The notes below the pieces were generated by a model that was not told where the DNA came from, ran no database searches, and saw nothing but the letters and a program-made list of their open reading frames with translations. Shown one piece after another: positions 38,883-45,436 of a stretch of 64,000 nucleotides of DNA. Each line of letters begins with the position of its first letter. Position 1 is the stretch's first letter. This DNA comes from CAYNFS01 sp964396685 (GTDB taxonomy: Bacteria; Patescibacteriota; Doudnabacteria; UBA920; 2-01-FULL-46-14): the NCBI GenBank assembly GCA_964396685.1, contig CAYNFS010000001.1, forward strand, positions 62,001-126,000. Reading direction: 5' to 3'. The position numbers were made by a program, and so were the translations under genes.

Positions 38883-40451
38883 TTATACTCGCTCTTGTAC
38901 ATACTCCAATTCTTGATAAAATCTCTTTTTATTCCTATAAAACCGAATAGCGAACACTAATGATACATAATACATAACTATAACCGGAACATTAATCTTG
39001 GCGCTGGTTGCGGCAAAAGGAAGCTTTGCAAAAAACTCAACCAGTCGGATTAGATACTCCAGAAGGACCCAGGAAATATCAGCCACCAATTTGGCGGCGG
39101 GCAGATAGGCGATCCCCACAGCCCCGATTATTAATCCAAAAAACATGGTGTAGGGAACCGCCCAAAGAATCAGGACATTCGCCAGAAGTGCTACGATAGA
39201 AATTCGGTCAAAATAATAAATTTGAAAGGGAAGAGTAAAAAGAATGGCAGCCGTGGTTGAGGCCAAATTTGTCCGAAAAGACAAAAAATAAAAATTAGGG
39301 ATTTTTTGAAAAGCCTTCTCAAAAATCGGTGCCAGATAAATCAGCCCCAAAGTTGCGGCAAAAGACAGCTGAAAACCGATGTCAAAGCTTAAAATTTTGG
39401 GGTTCTGCAAAATCATCAAGCCTGCGGCGAAAACGAGGGCGTTTCGGGCTTGATAAATGCGTCCGACATTGAAGGCTATAACCAAGAGAAGGCCCATGAT
39501 GGCCGCTCTTATCACGGAGGCTTCCGCTCCCGTCATGATCACGAAAGCCAGCACAATAAGAAACGAAAGAGCAAAGGCGACTCTTCTGCCCAAAAAGCTT
39601 CTGGTCCTAAGAAGATTTTTGGTGATGATGGAAATGTTAAAACCGGAAATTACCACGATATGCGAAACGCCGGCAATGATTAAAGCTTCCTGCAAATCTT
39701 CGGGCAAGGCTTTTTTAAGGCCTAAAATTAATCCTAAAACCAGAGAGGCGTGAGGCTCCGGCAGACTTGTGGTCAAAACTTCCTGAAATTTATGCTTAAT
39801 AGCCAGCAACGCGGCCTTGATTTTATTCCCTTGCCCCTCAGCCAATTTTGCAACTTCGGGGTAGCGCATCACGGCATAAGTGTCAAAGCGCGAGAGATAA
39901 TTTTTGTAGGAAAATTCCTCCGACTCAAACGGCTCTTCAAGCTTGCCTGTAATTTTTAATTTATCGCCATACTGATACTCCGGATACCGCCCGACATTGA
40001 GAAGGATATTACCGACCAATTTATTGTTATAGTTATCGATTATAAGTTTCGAACTAACCGTAAGGTTAGTTCGGTTGCTTCTCACGTCCGGATCCTTGAC
40101 TACAACCCCCTCCAGCTCAATCTCCTGCCCGTAAAATTTGCCGATAAAATTCGAGTCGTTGTAAGGGAAACTCGTCTTGTACCGCCACGCCCCAAAAAGC
40201 AGCACCAATCCCAAAAAACCAACCAGCAGAATCCAAAAAGAATTGTCATTCCCGCGCAAGCGGGAATCCATTCCCTTTTTCTCCCCCTGTTCGGAGAATA
40301 GGGGGAGATGAAAAGGGGGTATTGTCGCCATCATCACAAAAACCATCGCTGCGCCGGCGATGACATAATAATTCAGATACCTCCCCAATCCCACCCCGAC
40401 AATAAAACTTAAGCAAAACAGCAAAAAAATTTTGGATTTTGGAAATTTCAC
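38883..40451 (-). CDS. comEC: ComEC/Rec2 DNA-uptake channel without the MBL domain
   Basis: 522 residues with about ten TM helices. An N-terminal TM pair precedes the DUF4131/OB-like soluble part (YGQEIELEGVVVKDPD...), then the Competence domain: HASLVLGLILGLKKALPEDLQEALIIAGVSHIVVISGFNISI is the diagnostic segment. A peptide near residues 48-72 (PPFHLPLFSEQGEKK, DSRLRGND) is the translation of adjacent family A and C repeats. Overlaps hisS by 4 bp. Confidence 0.92.
   Translation of the reverse strand: MKFPKSKIFLLFCLSFIVGVGLGRYLNYYVIAGAAMVFVMMATIPPFHLPLFSEQGEKKGMDSRLRGNDNSFWILLVGFLGLVLLFGAWRYKTSFPYNDSNFIGKFYGQEIELEGVVVKDPDVRSNRTNLTVSSKLIIDNYNNKLVGNILLNVGRYPEYQYGDKLKITGKLEEPFESEEFSYKNYLSRFDTYAVMRYPEVAKLAEGQGNKIKAALLAIKHKFQEVLTTSLPEPHASLVLGLILGLKKALPEDLQEALIIAGVSHIVVISGFNISIITKNLLRTRSFLGRRVAFALSFLIVLAFVIMTGAEASVIRAAIMGLLLVIAFNVGRIYQARNALVFAAGLMILQNPKILSFDIGFQLSFAATLGLIYLAPIFEKAFQKIPNFYFLSFRTNLASTTAAILFTLPFQIYYFDRISIVALLANVLILWAVPYTMFFGLIIGAVGIAYLPAAKLVADISWVLLEYLIRLVEFFAKLPFAATSAKINVPVIVMYYVSLVFAIRFYRNKKRFYQELEYVQERV
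40244..40320. repeat. Adjacent family C and family A elements in comEC
   Basis: GTCATTCCCGCGCAAGCGGG with AATCCA (40244-40270), then CTCCCCCTG...TAGGGGGAG (40273-40320). Together they keep the comEC frame. Confidence 0.85.
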
Positions 40452-41791
40452 AAAGCGCGCCTCTCATTCCCGCGAAGCTTGCCCTCGACGGCGATCGGGG
40501 GCGGGAATCCAGTCTTCTTGAAATACTTAACTAGATCAAGTTGCCTCACCCTCTCCTGCTTCCCTGTTATCAAATTTCTAACGGTCGCTTCGGCTTTAGC
40601 AGCTTCGTCTGGGCCCACCAGTACCGCGTAATTTATATTTTTTTTATCTGCGTATTTTAACTGCTTATCAAGTTTTGCCGGTTCGTAATAAAAATCCGTC
40701 TTGATTCCGGCTTCCCGAAGCCGCTGCACGATCTGCAAATATTTCTCTTCCAATTTCTCATCGAGATTACATACCAAAACATCGGTAACGACATCGTATT
40801 TTACAAGCTCAAGCTCTTCCAAAGCGTCCAGCAGCCGATCAACGCCGATAGAACAACCGACAGCCGGGACCTCGCGGCCGACAAACTTACCAATCAACTC
40901 ATCATAACGCCCCCCTCCCGCAATACTTCCAAAATCCCGCACGTCTGGCAAGACAAACTCAAAGATTGTTCCGGTATAATAATCAAGTCCGCGCGCGAGA
41001 GCGAGATCCACTTGGTAATTTTTCACCTCCATGTCCAGCAAAATTTCCAAAAGTTCGGCCAATTCCCCTCCTCCCTCAACATCTCGAAATCTCGAAAGAA
41101 AATCCTGCGGGTCCTGGAAGTCCTTATTCAAAAGCACAAATAATGCTTGCCTTTGCTTGGTATTAATGCCTGCCAGCGCCAACTCTTCTCTCACGGCTTT
41201 CTCGCCTTGCTTGTCAAGCTTATCCAAAATTCTTATCGCCTCGCCAACTTTCTTGCCGGTGATTCCGGCTTCTTGCATTATCGCGTCCAGAAGTTTGCGA
41301 TTGTTGATTCTGATCAAAACGTCGGAAATTCCCAAATCTTTCAAAGCCGCGTTGATGCAGGCAATCACTTCGGCGTCGGCGAACATGGATGAAGAGCCTA
41401 CGACATCAATATCACACTGGGTAAACTCGCGGAATCGCCCTTTTTGCGGACGATCCGCCCGCCAAACTTGTCCTATCTGATAACGTTTGAAAGGCAAGGC
41501 TAAATCATTTTTGTATTGGGCGAAAAACCGGGCCAGCGGCACGGTCAGATCGTAGCGCATCGCCACATCCCGACCGCCCTGGTCTTTGAATGAGTACATT
41601 AATTTTTCACCTTCTTGTCCGTATTTGCCCGCCAAAATTTCTTTGTACTCAAGCGCGGGCGTTTCCATAGGCAAAAACCCATAGCGCTCGAAAGTGCTGC
41701 GGATTTTCTCTAGAATCTGGTTTCGAGCCGCGGCCTGACTCGGCCCAAAATCCCGAAACCCTTTGAGTGTTTGGTAATTCTGCTTCGCCAC
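40448..41791 (-). CDS. hisS: Histidyl-tRNA synthetase
   Basis: 447 residues, GTG start. Class II motifs intact: KGFRDFGPSQAAARNQI, MRYDLTVPLARF, RYQIGQVWRADRPQKGRFREFTQCDIDVVG (motif 2), ARGLDYYTGTIFEF (His-specific) and the HGTP anticodon-binding domain from ~330. The last ~20 residues (PPPIAVEGKLRGNERR) come from a family C repeat at 40463-40512. It overlaps comEC by 4 bp. A degenerate paralog lies at 59149. Confidence 0.96.
   Translation of the reverse strand: MAKQNYQTLKGFRDFGPSQAAARNQILEKIRSTFERYGFLPMETPALEYKEILAGKYGQEGEKLMYSFKDQGGRDVAMRYDLTVPLARFFAQYKNDLALPFKRYQIGQVWRADRPQKGRFREFTQCDIDVVGSSSMFADAEVIACINAALKDLGISDVLIRINNRKLLDAIMQEAGITGKKVGEAIRILDKLDKQGEKAVREELALAGINTKQRQALFVLLNKDFQDPQDFLSRFRDVEGGGELAELLEILLDMEVKNYQVDLALARGLDYYTGTIFEFVLPDVRDFGSIAGGGRYDELIGKFVGREVPAVGCSIGVDRLLDALEELELVKYDVVTDVLVCNLDEKLEEKYLQIVQRLREAGIKTDFYYEPAKLDKQLKYADKKNINYAVLVGPDEAAKAEATVRNLITGKQERVRQLDLVKYFKKTGFPPPIAVEGKLRGNERRAL
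40463..40512. repeat. Family C element forming the hisS 3' end
   Basis: CATTCCCGCGAAGCTTGCCC...GGGCGGGAATCCAG. It extends HisS by about 15 residues. Confidence 0.75.
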
Positions 41792-41800
41792 GCATTAATC

Positions 41801-41830
41801 TGTCATTCCCGACTTGATCGGGAATCCAGT
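41801..41830. repeat. Family C element upstream of hisS
   Basis: GTCATTCCCGACTTGATCGG followed by GAATCCAG; intergenic, nearly the same as 26611-26640. Confidence 0.85.
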
Positions 41831-41845
41831 CTCCCTTGAAAATAT

Positions 41846-41894
41846 AAAAAACAGAGCTCCCAAGAAAAGTGTATCATACTCTTCCCGGAAGCTC
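41846..41894 (-). terminator. Intrinsic terminator of hisG
   Basis: On the minus strand GAGCTTCC...GGGAGCTC followed by TGTTTTTTATA, with an inner AAGAGT/ACTTTT pairing. Its 3' half (GGGAGCTCTGTTTTTT) is almost repeated in the terminator at 43393-43431. Confidence 0.78.
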
Positions 41895-41935
41895 AAAGGC
41901 CAACAGCCGCCTCGCCGCACTTGCCCGTACTGCGT

Positions 41936-41969
41936 GTATCAGCATATTAACATGATAACATGCTGATAC
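41936..41969. promoter_or_regulatory. Operator-like palindrome over the hisG 3' end
   Basis: GTATCAGCAT...ATGCTGATAC perfect 10-bp arms enclosing CATATTAACATG, one mismatch from the CATGTTAACATG of the hisG and yerC promoters. Over 27 bp it matches the hisG promoter operator at 23 positions. It overlaps the hisG stop codon. Confidence 0.55.
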
Positions 41970-42650
41970 GCTCTCCAAAAAGCTGGCGGAACAAAACTTC
42001 CGCTTTAGGGCCGAGAAAAGGATGCGACAAAACTCGGCCGGTGGTGATTAGCACAGCGCAGCTTACGGCGAGCACTTCGATGACACGCAAACCATTGGCC
42101 TTGATCGTCTCCCCGGTTTCCGTCAGGCAAACGCCATAATGATATTTCCAGGGTACCAATGATTCAGTCGAGCCCAGGGAAGATATGACCCTGATGTTGC
42201 GCCGCCGCGGCAGAAGCTTGCGGGTCNNNNNNNNNNAAGGGCACGATATTCGGACGGAGTCATTGTGTCCGCTTCGATATCCTTGACAGACGCGAGCGGG
42301 TCCGTCTGACCTCCAATCAGCACAACCAACGAATCGCTATTGGTCTGACGATTATAGCCTAGCTTGCGCAGGATATAGAGCGGTTTCGACTCTCCGTCTT
42401 TCTGGTTTACCGCCGCCCATTCATCCACGCAGTCCTGACCGCAAATCCCAAGGTCATAGTCGTCATCCGCGACCAAGCTTGGAATGAACTGCGGCCTGGT
42501 AAACAGCACTTCCGAGATACAATCGTGAAATGACTTAGCCCGGAATGAACGGCCGCTCAAGCGCTCAAATAGGATACCCCGCTCTGCAAACATTTGGACG
42601 GTTTTCTCCTCGAGACTTCCGTTCGGTAATACCAACTTCAATCGTAGCAT
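41947..42650 (-). CDS. hisG: ATP phosphoribosyltransferase, short form, broken by an assembly gap
   Basis: First enzyme of histidine biosynthesis (ATP + PRPP to phosphoribosyl-ATP). SD AAAGGAG precedes the ATG at 42648-42650. N-terminal part: LVLPNGSLEEKTVQMF, GRSF, FTRPQFIPSLV, DLGICGQD; after the 10-N gap: RRRNIRVISSLGSTE and YGVCLTETGETIKANGL. The two parts lie in different frames across the Ns. Dropping the gap would join RAL to TRKLLP, so the true gap is probably near zero. At about 230 residues it lacks the regulatory domain of long HisG; short forms normally need HisZ. Other his genes are not in the window. Attenuator and operators upstream. Confidence 0.85.
42227..42236. other. Assembly gap (10 N) inside hisG
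   Basis: Run of ten N between GCCCTT and GACCCGC (minus strand). The flanking HisG segments fit together with little or no missing sequence, so the length is probably a placeholder. Confidence 0.95.
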
Positions 42651-42677
42651 CTCTGTCTCTCCTTTGACTTGTTAACA

Positions 42678-42701
42678 CAAAAATCCCTGCGCTTGCAGGG
42701 G
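42678..42701 (-). terminator. Intrinsic terminator in the hisG leader (attenuator)
   Basis: CCCTGC-AAGC-GCAGGG (42685-42700) followed by ATTTTTG, ending 28 nt before the hisG start and after the predicted leader peptide. A competing pairing of CAGAGGTTGG (42757-42766) with CCACCCCTG (42696-42704) would use its 5' arm, as an antiterminator would. Confidence 0.65.
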
Positions 42702-42736
42702 TGGGGAGATTTTTTAATTTCGGGCCGAGGGCAGAG

Positions 42737-42832
42737 CTAGCCCATAGCAAACCTGACCAACCTCTGAAAGCGAGTGAGGAGAGGATGGTTATGATGGCTT
42801 ATTCGGCTATAAAAACCAATCAAAAACCGCAT
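42737..42832 (-). CDS. Predicted histidine-rich leader peptide of hisG
   Basis: 31 residues, ATG at 42830-42832, TAG at 42737. Codons 13-16 are CAT CAT AAC CAT, giving His-His-Asn-His. It starts about 29 nt after the predicted transcription start and is followed by the leader terminator, the arrangement of his attenuators. A ribosome stalled at the His codons would leave CAGAGGTTGG free to disrupt the terminator; one that reaches the stop would cover it. No clear SD site, so translation is inferred. Confidence 0.55.
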   Translation of the reverse strand: MRFLIGFYSRISHHNHPLLTRFQRLVRFAMG

Positions 42833-42847
42833 ATCTATCTGTATTGT

Positions 42848-42896
42848 CATGTTAACATGGTAATATGATGATACACGTCTTATTTAAACCTGTCAA
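42848..42896 (-). promoter_or_regulatory. hisG promoter with palindromic operator at +1
   Basis: TTGACA (42891-42896), 17 bp, TATCAT (42868-42873), predicted start near 42861. The perfect 12-bp palindrome CATGTTAACATG (42848-42859) covers the first transcribed bases. The same palindrome overlaps the -10 box of the adjacent TrpR/YerC-family gene. Confidence 0.75.
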
Positions 42897-42914
42897 GTCC
42901 CCAATCCCATCACC

Positions 42915-43223
42915 TCAAACTTTTGGGATACGGTCCAAAATCATCCGGTACCCTCCCCGGCCGTGGCGGAGCCAATGCGCCACGCGCGTAACCGTGGTGG
43001 TCGAGGCATTCGCCTTATCCGCAACCTCCAGATAAGACATCCCTCTATCCAACATCCGCGCGATCTTGAACCGCTCGGCCATCTCCTCAATCTCATGCAA
43101 AGTCATCAGATCGCGGAAAAAATCCTCGCATTCTTTGACATTTTTGAGCTTTAAGACAGCCTTAAATAGCTCTTTGGTATCCTCGTTTTCCCAACCGTAA
43201 ACCACATCGTTTTTCATAATCAT
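42915..43223 (-). CDS. TrpR/YerC-family transcriptional regulator (HisR-like)
   Basis: 102 residues; M1 (43221-43223) and M3 (43215-43217) are both possible starts. Helical TrpR-superfamily protein: DFFRDLMTLHEIEEMAERFKIARMLDRGMSYLEVADKANASTTTVTRVAHWLRHGRGGYRMIL, where MSYLEVADKANASTTTVTRV is the helix-turn-helix. YerC/HisR relatives in Firmicutes have been linked to histidine genes (knowledge of the family). The palindrome CATGTTAACATG at its own promoter and at hisG suggests it represses both. Confidence 0.85.
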   Translation of the reverse strand: MIMKNDVVYGWENEDTKELFKAVLKLKNVKECEDFFRDLMTLHEIEEMAERFKIARMLDRGMSYLEVADKANASTTTVTRVAHWLRHGRGGYRMILDRIPKV

Positions 43224-43240
43224 AACATTTTCTATATTAC

Positions 43241-43271
43241 CATGTTAACATGCTAATAAACGGCTTGTCAA
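43241..43271 (-). promoter_or_regulatory. Promoter/operator of the YerC-family gene
   Basis: TTGACA (43266-43271), 18 bp, TAACAT (43242-43247). The -10 box lies inside the palindrome CATGTTAACATG (43241-43252), implying autorepression. Confidence 0.65.
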
Positions 43272-43277
43272 ATGTTT

Positions 43278-43382
43278 ACCCCGTCACCAGAATGCCGCGA
43301 GTGTAAACTCGCGGATGAATGGTTTGATGCGCGATATCTGCTTGCCCTAATACCGCGGGCGTAAACTAAGTGGTGACGGGGT
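43278..43382. other. Large inverted repeat with inner hairpin upstream of the YerC-family gene
   Basis: ACCCCGTCACCA (43278-43289) and TGGTGACGGGGT (43371-43382) are perfect 12-bp arms; inside is CCGCGAGT-GTAA-ACTCGCGG (43295-43314). It sits between the AAA+ gene terminator and the yerC promoter. Role unknown. Confidence 0.55.
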
Positions 43383-43392
43383 TTACTGTTAC

Positions 43393-43431
43393 AAAAAACA
43401 GAGCTCCCGAAGAAAATTATCTCGGAAGCTC
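43393..43431 (-). terminator. Intrinsic terminator of the AAA+ gene
   Basis: GAGCTTCCGA...TCGGGAGCTC then TGTTTTTTG on the minus strand; near copy of the hisG terminator. Confidence 0.82.
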
Positions 43432-43442
43432 ATAGACCAGAA

Positions 43443-44600
43443 CTAAGCTCTTTTGGTGGACCGTGCGACCCCACCTTCGCCGGCCCCAGCCGCCATAGTT
43501 TGGTCTCCCGAACCAGATGCCCCAGATACCAGAACACGGACGCCCGCCATTTCCGCCATCGTCTGGACCTCCATTCCCTTCGCTTCTTTCAGGAAGGTGA
43601 GGGTCTTGGCCTCGGGGTCGAAATCCACTCGGATCCAGTCGCCCGCACACACCTGTTCGGTGGCGATGAGGTTGGACATCGGCTGGACTACCAGGCGCTC
43701 GATCGCTCGTTTGAGATGACGCGCGCCGTACTTGAGGTCGGTGCCCTCCCGCAACAGATGATCTTTGGCCGGCTGGGATACCGTGAATATGAAGTAGTCG
43801 GGGGCGCGCGAATTGAAAATCCGCTGATGCAAGAGGTGCAGTTCGATATCCAGAATCTTGCGGAGTTCGGGCTCACCGAGGGGCCTGAACACCACGATCT
43901 TGTCCAGCCGGTTGATGAACTCCGGCGTGAACCTCCGACGCGCCGCTTCAATGCCGACACGGGAAATTTTTCCCGCCAATTCTTCATCCTCACCCATTTC
44001 AGCTCCCGCGAATCCCAAGCCGGGTTTCAAAATAGAACCCATCTCGCGGGCGCCCAGATTGCTCGTCATGAAGATCATGACCCGCGAGAAATCCACCTTC
44101 CTGTTGTCACCCAGCGTCAGAGTCGCTTTGTCGAGGATACCCAGCAACAGGTTCCAAAGTGCGTCGCTCGCCTTCTCGATTTCGTCAAACAGGACGAAGC
44201 TCAACTTGACCGTGCTCGTATGCCACTGATTTAGGACATCTTGACTCAGTAGTGGGTGAGTTTCGCGGTGCCCCAGATATCCAGGGGGCGATCCGATAAG
44301 CTTGGCGATTTCGTGACTGTGCTGAAATTCCGCGCAGTCGATTTTGATGACGGCGCGAGCCGTGTCTACCAGGCTTTCCGCCATCGCCTCGACGATACGC
44401 GTCTTCCCTGACCCCGTCGGACCGAGAAACAAGAAATTGCCGACGGGCCGATCAGCGGTGGTCAGGCCCGCCAGATACATCTGGTATACATTGACAATCT
44501 CTTGGATCGCCTTATCCTGTCCCACAATCAACTGGCGAAGCTTCCTCTCGAGGAACTCGGCCTGAGGACCGGTTCTGCTCGGGTCTAAAACCTCACTCAT
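43443..44600 (-). CDS. Single-domain ClpB/ClpA-type AAA+ ATPase
   Basis: 385 residues from the ATG at 44598-44600 (AAGGAGG upstream). It equals the second AAA+ module of Clp/Hsp100 proteins: Walker A GPTGSGKT (~60), pore loop GSPPGYLGHRE, Walker B VLFDEIEKA, sensor 1 MTSN, Arg finger RRRFTPEFINRLD and the D2-small domain GARHLKRAIERLV with sensor 2 Arg. No N-domain, first AAA+ ring or middle coiled coil, and no zinc finger as in ClpX. It ends in a Gly/Ala-rich tail (GASGSGDQTMAAGAGEGG). Probably an unfoldase or disaggregase with unknown partner. Confidence 0.85.
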   Translation of the reverse strand: MSEVLDPSRTGPQAEFLERKLRQLIVGQDKAIQEIVNVYQMYLAGLTTADRPVGNFLFLGPTGSGKTRIVEAMAESLVDTARAVIKIDCAEFQHSHEIAKLIGSPPGYLGHRETHPLLSQDVLNQWHTSTVKLSFVLFDEIEKASDALWNLLLGILDKATLTLGDNRKVDFSRVMIFMTSNLGAREMGSILKPGLGFAGAEMGEDEELAGKISRVGIEAARRRFTPEFINRLDKIVVFRPLGEPELRKILDIELHLLHQRIFNSRAPDYFIFTVSQPAKDHLLREGTDLKYGARHLKRAIERLVVQPMSNLIATEQVCAGDWIRVDFDPEAKTLTFLKEAKGMEVQTMAEMAGVRVLVSGASGSGDQTMAAGAGEGGVARSTKRA

Positions 44601-44630
44601 GATTCCCTCCTTCTGCGAGTTAATCATATT

Positions 44631-44659
44631 ATTACATACCTACAGCTTTTATTTGTCAA
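44631..44659 (-). promoter_or_regulatory. Promoter of the AAA+ gene
   Basis: TTGACA (44654-44659), 17 bp, TGTAAT (44631-44636); predicted leader about 24 nt. Confidence 0.72.
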
Positions 44660-44676
44660 TGTGTGAATAACTTTTA

Positions 44677-44705
44677 TTGACATACTCCATGCCCTTTGCT
44701 AAAGT
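44677..44705 (+). promoter_or_regulatory. Divergent promoter toward the gene at 44909
   Basis: TTGACA (44677-44682), 17 bp, TAAAGT (44700-44705). Confidence 0.62.
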
Positions 44706-44772
44706 CGGAAAAGAGACACATGCATCGCAATAATCCAAAGACAACCTGCCGCAAGAATTTGTAAGCGCAAAA

Positions 44773-44798
44773 CCCGCCCACGAGGCGGTATTTTTTTA
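44773..44798 (+). terminator. Terminator about 65 nt after the plus-strand promoter
   Basis: CCGCC...GGCGG followed by TATTTTTTT. With the promoter at 44677 it would release a short RNA of about 85-90 nt, or act as an attenuator for the gene at 44909. A 14-codon ORF starting at the ATG near 44719 lies between them. Confidence 0.65.
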
Positions 44799-44853
44799 CC
44801 CTGTTAAATGCCGCCTTCGCGGCAATCCGCCTTTGGCGGATTATTTAACAGGG
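44799..44853 (+). other. Three-way-junction hairpin in the leader of the 44909 gene
   Basis: CCCTGTTAAAT pairs with ATTTAACAGGG; inside are two side-by-side hairpins, GCCGC-CTTC-GCGGC and TCCGCC-TTT-GGCGGA. The structure could slow or stabilise the transcript. Confidence 0.6.
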
Positions 44854-44908
44854 TAAACCTCAAATCAACAATTGAGCAGTTAGAAATTTTGAAACCTAAG
44901 GAGGAATC

Positions 44909-45211
44909 TTGGAAAACGGAACCTTAACAGTTGTCCGTGTGCAAGCACTCAACGCCGCCGAGGTGGGAATAGAAATCTCCGATGGCACTTCGCTGATAGT
45001 CCCCGCGGAATTTGTCCGCAAGTGCGGAATCAGGGAGGGCGATCGTGTGTTTAGGACCACCCAGGATGGGAAAATACTATTCTCTTTTGCACAGGAGATG
45101 CGCCACAAGGGCGACGTGATCCGCACAGAGAGGAAAACCACAGCAGTCTATCCGAAAGGGTACACAAATGGACTGGCTGAAGAAAGGGAAAACCCCTTTA
45201 TCAGAATCTGA
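44909..45211 (+). CDS. Small protein of unknown function, possible SpoVT/AbrB-like fold
   Basis: 100 residues starting at TTG (44909-44911), chosen because AAGGAGG lies 4 nt before it. Not recognised. The first 60 residues (LTVVRVQALNAAEVGIEISDGTSLIVPAEFVRKCGIREGDRVFRT) have the alternating strand pattern and the IREGDRV turn common in small swapped-hairpin barrels. The C-terminus is basic. It ends before a strong terminator. It belongs to the strong-SD gene group. Confidence 0.6.
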   Translation: MENGTLTVVRVQALNAAEVGIEISDGTSLIVPAEFVRKCGIREGDRVFRTTQDGKILFSFAQEMRHKGDVIRTERKTTAVYPKGYTNGLAEERENPFIRI

Positions 45212-45239
45212 AGCGCGTGCCCGCGCCCCAAAAAACCCC

Positions 45240-45277
45240 AACCCGAGCGACGAGTCGCGCTCGGGTTTCTTTTTTTC
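45240..45277 (+). terminator. Intrinsic terminator of the 44909 gene
   Basis: ACCCGAGCG...CGCTCGGGT followed by TTCTTTTTTT. Confidence 0.9.
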
Positions 45278-45279
45278 GA

Positions 45280-45331
45280 GAGATTGCCTCGTTCTCCGTC
45301 CGCCTTAGGCGGACGGAGTCCTCGCAATGAC
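45280..45331. repeat. Family B element
   Basis: GAGATTGCCTCG at the left and CCTCGCAATGAC at the right with an inner CCGTCCGCC/GGCGGACGG stem. Intergenic. Confidence 0.72.
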
Positions 45332-45370
45332 AAAACCATATTCCCAATAAAACTATTTTTTTACATTACG

Positions 45371-45405
45371 CGTGACAAACTTCTGACGATCGTCAGAAGT
45401 TTGTC
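45371..45405. other. Long perfect hairpin near the carB 3' end
   Basis: GACAAACTTCTGACGA and TCGTCAGAAGTTTGTC form a 16-bp perfect stem. On the minus strand it is followed by an A/T-rich tract, so it probably terminates carAB. Sequence related to the hairpin at 29038-29072. Confidence 0.6.
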
Positions 45406-45436
45406 AAAAATTAGCTCCAGAAAAAACTAAAAAAGC

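Noticed and set aside
42782..42868. 27-codon plus-strand ORF in the hisG leader
   Set aside because: It lies antisense to the predicted leader peptide and no plus-strand promoter is visible.
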